A stretch of 64,000 nucleotides of DNA from Paraburkholderia hospita (lineage in GTDB: Bacteria > Pseudomonadota > Gammaproteobacteria > Burkholderiales > Burkholderiaceae), in NCBI RefSeq assembly GCF_002902965.1, contig NZ_CP026109.1, positions 620,001-684,000 on the forward strand, in the 5' to 3' direction. This document shows positions 17,695 through 25,702 of this stretch, piece by piece; positions within the stretch are counted from its first letter, which is position 1, and each line of letters starts with the position of its first letter. The notes under the pieces are model-generated. The model was not told the origin of the DNA, did not search any database, and saw nothing but the letters and a program-made list of their open reading frames with translations. The translations under genes were made by a program, and so were the position numbers.

Positions 17695-18195
17695 GGCATA
17701 ACGGAACGGTCGGATCGGAACCTGCGGTTCTGCGTAAGTCGAGCAAAGCCCGAGCGCCGGGTGCAAGGCGCGTGCCGCGGAACGGAGGGACCGCAAGAAT
17801 TCGACGGTGTCATGCCAAATGTCCAAGGAAAGAGTGGCGCCACGAACGGCTTAACGCTGTAGCTGTGGGTGACACTTGATATGGAGTGAATACTACTTCA
17901 GTGACCGCGTGTATGCTTTTGCGGTACATGCATGAGGGACCAGCAAATTTCCGACTGTGAGCCAGCTGCACGGCTGCGTCCATGACATCGCCCTGCATTG
18001 TGATTCCGGTCGACCCCGTATAACGACATTAAATTCATATCTGATGATATTGTCGAATAAAGAACTAAAATGGAGATTGATTGAAGACCATCCCGACCAG
18101 AAACTCGCCATCTCCCCGGTCGGGGTATCGCGGTCCCTCGTGTCTACAGTTGGAGGGTCTGTCGGTCCCCAGGCAAAGCAGCTTCGTTGCGGCGC
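17695..18195. other. Intergenic stretch carrying an orphan GACATTAAA element
   Basis: About 500 bases between the TetR start and the stop of the Fe-S subunit gene. No gene is supportable. The 30-bp element at 18025-18054 is the only recognisable feature; unlike its two relatives it has no TetR gene reading away from it on the plus strand. Confidence 0.5.
18025..18054. promoter_or_regulatory. 30-bp GACATTAAA element, copy 1 (operator candidate)
   Basis: Begins GACATTAAATTCAT and ends CTGATGATATTGTC, with GACA and TGTC as mirrored ends. It matches copy 2 (28092-28121) at 26 of 30 positions and copy 3 (35557-35586) at 25 of 30. The other two copies lie in divergent promoters of paralogous TetR genes, so binding by one of those regulators is inferred. 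Here the gene downstream on the minus strand is the TetR at 17694. Confidence 0.6.
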
Positions 18196-19065
18196 TCACG
18201 GTGACACCACCTCCGCGGCATGGGTCGACTGGGCGAGGCTGACCTCGCCCAGATAAACGCTTTCACCCAGTTCGCATTCGCGCCAGGCGTTGCCAAGGGC
18301 ATGACGGATTTCGACCCGGTAGAGGCCACTGCCCTTGACCAGACCACCGAACCGGAAATCTCCGAAGCCGTCCGAGACGGTTTCGGCAACTTTCTGACTG
18401 CCGACGTACAGGGCGACTGACGCATCCGTGACGCACTCGACTACGTCTGCAATCTGCGCGCTGACGCTTCCGCCGATAAAGCACGTTTCCCAGCGCTCGA
18501 GGCCGCTGTACCAGACGCGAGGCTTCGTGCCCAGGTTGGGCCGCAGACCCTTGAGCCCCTCGCGCCGGGCCTTCTCGGCCATCGCTGCGTCATCGAGCTT
18601 GACTGTTTCGAAGACATCGGTGGGGCATGACTGCTGGCAACGCGGCTGGGGCCAACCCTGGTCGAGCAGATGGGCATCGAAGATCCAGATCTGCGGCAGT
18701 TGCAGCTCTTCATTCCAGACGATCGCCTTGTACGGGCACGACTTCACGATGTCCTTCCGGCCTCGCGCCTTGTCCGGGTCGATAATGACGATGCCGTCGG
18801 CGCGCTTGCGAATGGCGCTCCCACCCACACGCATGCACGGTGCTTCGTCGCAGTGATTACACATGACCGGCAGATACGTGGTCTCGACCATATGCGAGTC
18901 TCCCTGAACACGGCGCAGGACGCGAACGGGGCTCTCGGCGTCTCGCGCGGCGGGCGCGGCATAACCGGGGAAGTCGTTGCCGACGTGCTCGTCCCGCGCA
19001 GCAATGACGCAGTTCTGACAGTTCTCACAACGCCCCACCGTGATAACCAGATTCCACTTGCTCAT
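18196..19065 (-). CDS. Fe-S (small) subunit of a pyrogallol/phloroglucinol transhydroxylase-like molybdenum enzyme
   Basis: A 289-residue ferredoxin-type electron-transfer subunit. Cys13, Cys16 and Cys19 (RCENCQNC) form group I, Cys69, Cys72 and Cys77 (CNHCDEAPC) group II, Cys110 (SCPYKA) group III, Cys143 and Cys147 (PRCQQSC) group IV. The C-terminal part (LGTKPRVWYSGLERWETCF, then SVALYVGSQKVAETVSDGFG) is the beta-sandwich (Cna-B-like) domain known from the small subunit of Pelobacter pyrogallol transhydroxylase, which marks the subfamily. Compared with that enzyme as I remember it, the fourth Cys of group I is Ala23 and the first two Cys of group IV are Trp127 and Asp130, so one of three [4Fe-4S] clusters appears lost. 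The start has GAGGA upstream and lies 10 bases after the large-subunit stop, so the two are co-translated. Confidence 0.85.
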   Translation of the reverse strand: MSKWNLVITVGRCENCQNCVIAARDEHVGNDFPGYAAPAARDAESPVRVLRRVQGDSHMVETTYLPVMCNHCDEAPCMRVGGSAIRKRADGIVIIDPDKARGRKDIVKSCPYKAIVWNEELQLPQIWIFDAHLLDQGWPQPRCQQSCPTDVFETVKLDDAAMAEKARREGLKGLRPNLGTKPRVWYSGLERWETCFIGGSVSAQIADVVECVTDASVALYVGSQKVAETVSDGFGDFRFGGLVKGSGLYRVEIRHALGNAWRECELGESVYLGEVSLAQSTHAAEVVSP

Positions 19066-19075
19066 TCCATGTTCC

Positions 19076-22054
19076 TCACGCTGCGCGACCGAGCCTGAAC
19101 GCCTCGGCACTTCTCCACTTTTCGACCTGCACGAGGCAGGAGTTGGGGCTCATGCTGCTCGTGCCGGCAGTTTGAGACCGGTCGGGGGTCAGCATATTCA
19201 TGCAACCGCCGATTTCGACGCGCTCGCCTTCGATTTCAATCAGTTTGAATTCGGCGCTCGCCTCGTACGACTTGACTACTCCCGCGTTGACCAGCGGCGA
19301 GACGTCGGCCGCGCAGATCACTGCGCCCCGGTCGTTGTAAACCTTGACGAGGTCGCGATGGGCTATGCCTCGAATGATCGCGTCTGCCCGACTAAGCCTC
19401 AGCAGCCAGAAGCGGTGCCCACCGATCAACGCGCGATGGTCCTCGATGCTGTTCACCGAGGAGTTCTTGCCGTCGCAATGGGTATGGAAGCTGTAACGAC
19501 TGTGCGTGGCAATCAACTGGAGTGGATACCGTTCGGCGAGCTCGGAACGCATTCCCTCCCAGGATGGAATGTAGCGATTGAGCGCCGGCCGTTCGGGATT
19601 GTCCGCCGTGTGCCGCTTTAGCAGCTCGGGTACGAACTCCAGTTTGCCGCTCGGCGTCTGCAGGCCCGTGCCGAATTTTTCGGCGAACTGGGACGGCAGC
19701 GGGTGGGGTTCCTGCAGGTCCTTCCGCCGGCCCTCCGCAAACCAGCGCATGTCCACCGGATGGCGCAATTCGGGCTTCTCGGGTGGCACGACAAAATAGC
19801 CCTTGCGGCAGAACTCGCGCCACGAAATATGATCGGGCAAATCCGACGAATCGAAGACCCGCTTGACCCAGTCAAGCTCACTGCACCCCTCGGTGAACAC
19901 AGCGCCCAGGCCTAACCGGGTCAGGATCGCGGTGAAAATGTCGTAGTCGGAACGGGACTCGCCCAAAGGCTCGATGCACTTGTGCTGCAGCGTCATGATG
20001 CGATGATTGACCGTGCTGTAGCCATGATGGGCGTAGCCGCCGGAATTCGACCATTCCCCGATGTCCCAGCGCTCCAGCGAAGTGCAGGCAGGCAGGATGA
20101 TGTCGGCAAACTGAGCCTCACCCTCCATCCAGATGGACTGGTTGACCACAAACTCGATGCTCGAATGCCGGTAGGCGTCGGCCCAGCGTCCGGAATTCGT
20201 CACCGTGCTGAAGGCGGATCCGCCGTAACGGTAGATCATGTGGATCGGCGAATACCCGGGCATGGGATAGGTGAACGGCGCGAACTGGGCTTCCTGCGAC
20301 ATACCGTCCCAGAGGTAGCCCGTGGCGTGACCGTTGATGATGGCATCGGGCAGTTGCTGCCGCGGCACCATCTGCTTGACGGGATTCATGGTCAGGATGT
20401 GCGGCATGCGCTGGTAATTGTTGACCGCATTGGCGGTCCACGCCAGGTCGCCGGAAATGCCGCCGTCCGCGTAGCCGGGGAAATAGAAATGGAGGTCGTG
20501 AGGGACACCGACTTCAAGGCAGCCGAAGTTCACGCCCGGCTTACCCCAGCCCTGCATCGCCACCATCATGATCATGCAGCGCGCCCATTGCGCTCCCGTC
20601 GCGCCTCGGCCCGCGCCACCGAATCCCGCACCGGTCATCCCGACAGCAAGGTGGACCTTCCTGTTCCCCCAGCGGCGCGCAAGCGCGCGTACGTCCTTGG
20701 CGGGCACGCCGGTCTCGCCTTCCTGCCACTCGGGTGTCTTGGCAACTCCGTCGGTTTCGCCGAGAAGGTAGGCTTTCCACTCATCAAAGCCGGTCGTGCG
20801 GGTAGCGACGTAATCCTTATCGTACAGGTCTTCCACGGCCCACACGTGCATGATGGCGGTGGCGAGCGCAGCGTCGGTTTGCGGTCGGACCGGAATCCAT
20901 CGCCCGCCGAGCAATTGCGCGGTGGGGTTGCAGTGCGGGTCGATATGAACGAACTCAATGCCGAGTTCCTTAGCCCACAGGCGTCGCGGCGTCCCCTCGA
21001 ATCCCGCATAAGCGCCATTGGTGCTTTCGGGATCGCAGGACCAGAAGACAATCATGTCCGCTTCCTTCAGGCAATCCTCGACACCGCCATAGCCGGATGG
21101 AACGCCGATCCGCATTGAATTGCCGAAATGATGCATGGCGCCCCAGTACCAGCCTTCCCAGCTGTCCGGATTCGCGGCGACCCGAGTGAAGCCGATCAGG
21201 TTGGCAAAGCGTGTCAGCGCGCTGAGGTAATAGCCCACATTGCCCCATTGGTGATGGGACGACAGCGGGAACGTAATCGAACCTGGTCCATGAACGCGCT
21301 TCTGCCGGTTGATTTCTTTCGCGACAATGTCGAGCGCCTCCTCCCAACTGATACGCACATAGCCGGACTTGCCGCGGTTTTGCGGATTGCGCTCGCCGTC
21401 AGGATCGAAGTCGACTCGCTTCATCGGATGAAGGATGCGCTTGTCCGAATAGACGAGCGACTTGAGCGTCAACGCGTGGGGTGCGACCAGGCCACGCCGT
21501 GGCGGACTGAAGCGGCGTCCACGCGCCTCGATCACATAGCTTGGAGCATCCGTGCTGTCCAGATCGATGGGCGTCACCCGGACGACGCGACCATCCTTGA
21601 CATAGACGAACAGCGGACCGCCGTTTGTGCAGGTAGTGTAGCGGCGTGTACCGTCGCGCATCCGCGTGCCCATCGGCAAACCGATGGTCTGCATCATGCT
21701 CAGGGTTTGCATGACCCAAACGAGTAGTTCGTCCTCGCCCTCGGTCACCACCTTGAAGTTCTTCGCGGCGTGGATAATCTCACCCTGGTCCGGCTTGGGG
21801 GAAAAGAACTTCAGCGCGGTGGCGACATCCTTGAAAGCCATGCGCACGTCGAAGCGCCGATGATTGCTGGCACGCAACCGAATGTGACCATTCTTGAACT
21901 CGATGATCCGATTGATGCTTCCGTCCATGAGCCCGATCGAAACGACGAGATCGCGCTCCTTCAGGCGTTCACGATAGGCGGGAAACCGGCGTGCCGTCAG
22001 TTCAAGGAGCTTGGGCAACGCAAAAAGAATGGTCTTGAGGACCTGTCGTTTCAT
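19076..22054 (-). CDS. Molybdopterin oxidoreductase, transhydroxylase-like large subunit with N-terminal SCP2-like domain
   Basis: A 992-residue DMSO-reductase-family protein. Residues about 130-992 follow the large subunit of pyrogallol-phloroglucinol transhydroxylase: TCTNGGPLFVYVKDGRVVRV at the start without an Fe-S motif, SSHHQWGN (His267), NPDSWEGW (Asp297, Ser298) and FYFPGYADGGISGD (Tyr528), which correspond to the His, Asp, Ser and Tyr of that active site after subtracting an extra 123-124 residues. MNMLTPDRSQTAG near the C-terminus fits the molybdopterin-binding domain. The extra N-terminus (1-125; DLVVSIGLMDGSINRII, AFKDVATALKF, GEDELLVWVMQTL) looks like an SCP2 sterol-carrier fold. 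No Tat or Sec signal, so cytoplasmic. It probably moves a hydroxyl group on a polyhydroxylated ring. ATG 22054 is chosen; a TTG at 22066 is also possible. Confidence 0.85.
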   Translation of the reverse strand: MKRQVLKTILFALPKLLELTARRFPAYRERLKERDLVVSIGLMDGSINRIIEFKNGHIRLRASNHRRFDVRMAFKDVATALKFFSPKPDQGEIIHAAKNFKVVTEGEDELLVWVMQTLSMMQTIGLPMGTRMRDGTRRYTTCTNGGPLFVYVKDGRVVRVTPIDLDSTDAPSYVIEARGRRFSPPRRGLVAPHALTLKSLVYSDKRILHPMKRVDFDPDGERNPQNRGKSGYVRISWEEALDIVAKEINRQKRVHGPGSITFPLSSHHQWGNVGYYLSALTRFANLIGFTRVAANPDSWEGWYWGAMHHFGNSMRIGVPSGYGGVEDCLKEADMIVFWSCDPESTNGAYAGFEGTPRRLWAKELGIEFVHIDPHCNPTAQLLGGRWIPVRPQTDAALATAIMHVWAVEDLYDKDYVATRTTGFDEWKAYLLGETDGVAKTPEWQEGETGVPAKDVRALARRWGNRKVHLAVGMTGAGFGGAGRGATGAQWARCMIMMVAMQGWGKPGVNFGCLEVGVPHDLHFYFPGYADGGISGDLAWTANAVNNYQRMPHILTMNPVKQMVPRQQLPDAIINGHATGYLWDGMSQEAQFAPFTYPMPGYSPIHMIYRYGGSAFSTVTNSGRWADAYRHSSIEFVVNQSIWMEGEAQFADIILPACTSLERWDIGEWSNSGGYAHHGYSTVNHRIMTLQHKCIEPLGESRSDYDIFTAILTRLGLGAVFTEGCSELDWVKRVFDSSDLPDHISWREFCRKGYFVVPPEKPELRHPVDMRWFAEGRRKDLQEPHPLPSQFAEKFGTGLQTPSGKLEFVPELLKRHTADNPERPALNRYIPSWEGMRSELAERYPLQLIATHSRYSFHTHCDGKNSSVNSIEDHRALIGGHRFWLLRLSRADAIIRGIAHRDLVKVYNDRGAVICAADVSPLVNAGVVKSYEASAEFKLIEIEGERVEIGGCMNMLTPDRSQTAGTSSMSPNSCLVQVEKWRSAEAFRLGRAA

Positions 22055-22116
22055 TATTCGATCCAATGGGAAGCTTTGCTACACAAGCGATGGCATGAGG
22101 GCACAACCGACCGTCT

Positions 22117-22140
22117 CCCGGGCCTTGTGAACAGCCCGGG
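22117..22140 (-). promoter_or_regulatory. GC-rich hairpin before the molybdenum-enzyme genes
   Basis: Seven-base arms CCCGGGC / GCCCGGG with a ten-base loop. A third segment at 22152-22157, overlapping the end of a small open frame, can pair with the same arm, so two exclusive hairpins are possible. No T run follows, so a simple terminator is unlikely; an attenuator or mRNA-processing role is a guess. Confidence 0.4.
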
Positions 22141-22147
22141 TGAACGG

Positions 22148-22243
22148 TCATGCCCGGCTGTGGGTTAGCGACCCGGGGAACGCCGGGCTCCATTGCAGCA
22201 GCATGTGCCGCGATATGTCGTATCCCATGTCTTTGATGAGCAT
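22148..22243 (-). CDS. Possible 31-residue small protein or leader peptide
   Basis: Between the OmpW-type gene and the molybdenum enzyme, ATG 22243 opens a frame of 31 residues beginning MLIKDMGYDISRHMLLQW and ending HSRA. It has a good ribosome binding site (GAGAGG, five bases upstream). I recognise no family. Its stop overlaps a region of alternative GC-rich pairings that precedes the large-subunit start, so it might be a leader peptide, or simply chance. Coding status is unproven. Confidence 0.35.
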   Translation of the reverse strand: MLIKDMGYDISRHMLLQWSPAFPGSLTHSRA

Positions 22244-22281
22244 TCAAACCTCTCGGTTGGCGCGCCCGTAACTTGCGCATG

Positions 22282-23022
22282 CTAGAACGTATAGGCGACG
22301 TTCACGAAGACGTTAAGGGGATTAAGTCGGAGCGTCGACTTTGAAACGACCTGCGTTCCCGTTGCGGTCTGCCCGTACAACGTGAGGTGCGTCGTCACTG
22401 GCACGTAACCGACAGAGGTTCCGACCGACCAGTGTTTTGTAATCGCGTAGTTTGCCCCGATCTCGAATACGGGATTCCACGACGAACTGAGGTCCGCGTG
22501 TGCCGAACCGCCTGGTCCGAGGCTGTCAGTAACAAACTGGCTATTGGAAATCCGGACCTGGGTGAACCACGTATAGTTCACGCCCAGACCGACGAATGGA
22601 CGGAATTTCGACGCGGCTGAAAACAAATGGTATCGAAGTTCGATGGCGGGCGGCATCGGCTTTGTCGAGCCGAGGTTGCCGTACTTCTGTAGCGTCCCAT
22701 CGCCAACCAGATTTACTTTGAGTGGCAGACCGAAAAGCATGGCGACACCGATGTTGTCCGTGACGTAGTACTCGGTGGTAATTCCCACAGTATCCGAAGA
22801 AGTCGGATGCGCCCCACTGCCGGGCAGTTGCTGGTTCACCGTTACACCGCCAATGCTTTGCACGGTTAGTGGCGATGCATCGCCCTGCGGCGCAATGTGA
22901 AGCCATCCCGTCGACAGCGTGATGCTTCCGGCCGATTGCGCATTAGCATCGTCGGTAAGCGCGGCTGAGCAGATACAAGCCGCCATACCGGCGGCGCTGA
23001 TTATTCGCCTGCAATTTTTCAC
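22282..23022 (-). CDS. OmpW/AlkL-family outer membrane protein
   Basis: A 246-residue outer membrane beta-barrel of the OmpW family, with a signal peptide (IISAAGMAACICSAALTDDANAQ) and the family landmarks GSITLSTGWLHIAPQGDASPL near the N-terminus, ELRYHLFSAASKFRPFVGLGVNYTWF in the middle, and a terminal Phe (VNVAYTF) for Bam-dependent insertion. OmpW/AlkL channels let hydrophobic molecules diffuse laterally across the outer membrane, and they are often located with genes for degradation of aromatic or alkane compounds, as here. The GTG at 23022 is chosen because AGGAG lies seven bases upstream; an ATG at 23052 without a ribosome binding site would add ten residues. Same strand as the molybdenum-enzyme genes, 227 bases upstream. 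Confidence 0.88.
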   Translation of the reverse strand: MKNCRRIISAAGMAACICSAALTDDANAQSAGSITLSTGWLHIAPQGDASPLTVQSIGGVTVNQQLPGSGAHPTSSDTVGITTEYYVTDNIGVAMLFGLPLKVNLVGDGTLQKYGNLGSTKPMPPAIELRYHLFSAASKFRPFVGLGVNYTWFTQVRISNSQFVTDSLGPGGSAHADLSSSWNPVFEIGANYAITKHWSVGTSVGYVPVTTHLTLYGQTATGTQVVSKSTLRLNPLNVFVNVAYTF

Positions 23023-23374
23023 GTGTCGTCTCCTGTCTCGTTGTCTGGACATTTTTTATGAACACCAGTGCATCCCGTGGAACCAATCCGCGCTCTGCCC
23101 GTGGGGTTGTGTCGTTCTCCATAGTCTTCGTCCGGCTATGAAGGTCAACGGTGTGCTCTATTACGTAGTCATACTAAATACATCAATGACGGTATCGATA
23201 TTTCGAGCACCGGTACTTCGTTCAAACTCGTCTTGTAAAAAACTTACGCGTGACCTTTTGCGGTTCCGTCTACACCGTACCTGCCGGTAGCCGAATTTAA
23301 ATCCGTCCAGTTACCTGTACTCTGTACGTTCCGTATAGGTACTGATACAGATTCCCCCTCCACCGCCATGCACG
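23023..23374. other. Promoter region of the OmpW-type gene
   Basis: About 350 bases, AT-richer than the neighbourhood around 23150-23290. It presumably contains the promoter for the OmpW gene and perhaps the genes that follow. No copy of the GACATTAAA element was found here. Confidence 0.4.
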
Positions 23375-23614
23375 CTAGTAAGCGCGCATCGCAACGCGCT
23401 CAGCCTCGGGCGGGAACACACACCACGCACCGTCGCGGTGCCGGAAGAAAAACAGTCCAACCGGTCCTGTCGGCAGCATTAGTTCGATACGCACATAGTG
23501 TTTCCTATTCGAGCCCGCATGACCGAATCGCGTAACCCGAACCGGCGCCGCAGAAGTTGGCCCGAGCCATTTTTCAACAAGCGAACGCAAGGACCTTTCC
23601 GAGGTAGTACTCAT
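23375..23614 (-). CDS. Small hypothetical protein
   Basis: A 79-residue basic protein (MSTTSERSLRSLVEKWLGP...) ending VFPPEAERVAMRAY. Two arginine-rich strands (APVRVTRFGHAGSNRKHYVRIEL, VGLFFFRHRDGAWCVF) suggest a compact beta fold; similar short proteins occur in Burkholderia genomes but I know of no function. The start is uncertain: ATG 23614 has GGGAAAGAGA before it, and ATG 23653 would add 13 residues. It is on the same strand as the downstream end of the ligase operon, after a gap of about 70 bases. Confidence 0.6.
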   Translation of the reverse strand: MSTTSERSLRSLVEKWLGPTSAAPVRVTRFGHAGSNRKHYVRIELMLPTGPVGLFFFRHRDGAWCVFPPEAERVAMRAY

Positions 23615-23725
23615 TCTCTTTCCCATCAAAATCGCTTCGAGCTCTTGACTCATGCCACCGGCGTCTGGGGTACGGTATCGGCCACTTGCACGTGACTGAC
23701 GTTCCCGCCAATGCCTTTGCTCCTG

Positions 23726-25702
23726 TTACCTTGGCCTGCCAGGCACCTCGGTCAATTCCGGACTATCACGATTGTTCTGCGGTTTCGCGGCAGCCGACAC
23801 GGAAAATGCGAACGGAAAACGTCCGAGCGCGGAAGTCGCCAAGGCTTCCAGCGCGGGGTCGGGAAGTTCGACGTGCAGTGAAATCCCGCGCGAGCTGTCT
23901 TCAATGATGCTGACGGTTGCATCCTCGACACCGGCCGCGACGAGTGCCGACTTAAGCGCGTCTTCCGTTTCGCGCCGTCTCAGCGCAGGCTTGAATATCT
24001 TGCCGACGCCTGTCAGTGGCATCGCATCCACGATCCGTATTCCCTTCGGACACGCGGCACGCTCGTTGATCTCGTGACGCAGGAACTCCACCAGTTCCGC
24101 TTCGGTTGCGGTGGTGCCTGGTTTTAGCTGGACATAGGCGACCGGCAACTCACCCGCATGGATATCGGGGCGACCCACGGCTGCGGCAATCTGAACTGCG
24201 GGATGGCGGTGAAGTGGTTCCTCGATTGCCGCCGGATCGATGTTGTGTCCGCCACGGATAATCAGCTCCTTCTTACGGCCGGTGAGCCAGAAATAACCGT
24301 CGGCGTCACAGCGCCCGAGATCGCCGGTATTGAGCCAGCGGCCGCCATCACCTGACTCCATCCAGATGCCGCTGTTCTGCTCCGGCCGGATATAGCCAGC
24401 GAACACGTTTGGACCGGAGATAACCAGCTGGCCGACCTCATCGGCAACGCAATCCCGTACATATCTGCCGGTTTCATCGACCACCACTGCTTTCATTGCC
24501 TGACCGGGCAAACGAAGACCAATCGAACCGACCCTGCGCTCGCCAAGCGACGGGTTAACGCTGCTAACGCAGGTCCCTTCGGTAAGACCGTAGCCCTCAA
24601 GGATTCTTATTCCTGTACGGTGCTGGAAGGTGCGAAGTAATTCGGCGGGCATCGGTGCAGCCCCGCACAGGCCATACTCGAGCGAGCCGATATCGTGCTC
24701 TCCAACCGGGACATCCAGTAGCGACCCGTAGAGCGTTGGCACACCGCTGAAGAAGTTGACGCGGTAGTGCTCGACAATTTCCCAGAAGCGCTTGACAACC
24801 CCCTCGCCCCGATACCCTTGCGGCGTGCCGAGCACGACGTGGGCACCACGCGAGAACGCCAGCAGACCCGTCACCGTCACGGCGTTGACGTGGAAAAGCG
24901 GCAATCCGCATAGAATTGTTTTGCCCGGGCCAATGGTTTCACCGAAGAATTGCCCCGCGTTCCACGCATTGGCCACCTCGTTCCCATGCCGGCGCATCGC
25001 AATCTTTGGGAGTCCCGTGGTGCCGCCCGTGCAGAAGTAGGACGATACATCACCGATGCTTATCCGACGCGTGCTGCTGAGCGCCGCCCCAGACTCACCT
25101 GCGATTGCGGTGTTGAAGTCGTGGATACGGATCTGGGAAGGAACCGCGCTTCGCAAACGTTGAAGCATCCCGGCCGCAAAGTGCTCTTCGCCCGGCATAC
25201 GGTCAGCCAGATTGACGAGCACCAGATCCTTCAGGGTGGGAACCGTATGCAACACTGCTCGCACTTTTTGCCAAAGGTCGATGCCCGCAAACGGCGCCAG
25301 CGTGACGAGCAGGCTGGCCCCTGAGGCGTTGAGCAGTTCTCCGATGGCCTCCGCTTCAAGGAGCGGATTGATCGCGCAGACAATTCCGGCCGCCTCGCCG
25401 CCCCAGATCACGAAATGCGTCTCGGGGAGGCTGGGCAGTACATATGCGATGACCGAGTCGTGTTGCACGCCCAATTGCGCAAACATGTTCGCGGTCCGCG
25501 TAACATCGTGCACGAGCTCACTGTATGTCCAGCGCTCTGCGTTCCGGTAGTCATCGGCCGTTGCAAAAAATGAGAGCGCGGGTGCGGACGGATTAATCGC
25601 CGCGCCCCGGCAGATCATCTCGTAAGTGCTCGTTGGCAGATCCGCCGGTGGCCCCTGCCTTTCGATGGCAAGGACATCGTCCATGCTTGTGACGCCTTTC
25701 AT
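23726..25702 (-). CDS. AMP-forming acyl-CoA synthetase
   Basis: A 658-residue ANL-superfamily ligase that activates a carboxylic acid as acyl-AMP and passes it to CoA. The P-loop is SSYFCTGGTTGLPKIAM, the A5 motif GYGLTEGT, the A7 motif WLNTGDLGRCDADGYFWLTGRKKELIIRGG and the C-terminal catalytic lysine region GVGKIFKPALRRRE (Lys in GKI). The C-terminus is extended by about 80 residues (KSALVAAGVEDATVSIIEDSS and beyond) relative to short ligases, as in some 600-plus-residue members. The ATG at 25702 overlaps the stop of the FAH-family gene (ATGA), so the two are translationally coupled. It likely activates a ring-cleavage product or side-chain acid. Cytoplasmic. Confidence 0.9.
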   Translation of the reverse strand: MKGVTSMDDVLAIERQGPPADLPTSTYEMICRGAAINPSAPALSFFATADDYRNAERWTYSELVHDVTRTANMFAQLGVQHDSVIAYVLPSLPETHFVIWGGEAAGIVCAINPLLEAEAIGELLNASGASLLVTLAPFAGIDLWQKVRAVLHTVPTLKDLVLVNLADRMPGEEHFAAGMLQRLRSAVPSQIRIHDFNTAIAGESGAALSSTRRISIGDVSSYFCTGGTTGLPKIAMRRHGNEVANAWNAGQFFGETIGPGKTILCGLPLFHVNAVTVTGLLAFSRGAHVVLGTPQGYRGEGVVKRFWEIVEHYRVNFFSGVPTLYGSLLDVPVGEHDIGSLEYGLCGAAPMPAELLRTFQHRTGIRILEGYGLTEGTCVSSVNPSLGERRVGSIGLRLPGQAMKAVVVDETGRYVRDCVADEVGQLVISGPNVFAGYIRPEQNSGIWMESGDGGRWLNTGDLGRCDADGYFWLTGRKKELIIRGGHNIDPAAIEEPLHRHPAVQIAAAVGRPDIHAGELPVAYVQLKPGTTATEAELVEFLRHEINERAACPKGIRIVDAMPLTGVGKIFKPALRRRETEDALKSALVAAGVEDATVSIIEDSSRGISLHVELPDPALEALATSALGRFPFAFSVSAAAKPQNNRDSPELTEVPGRPR

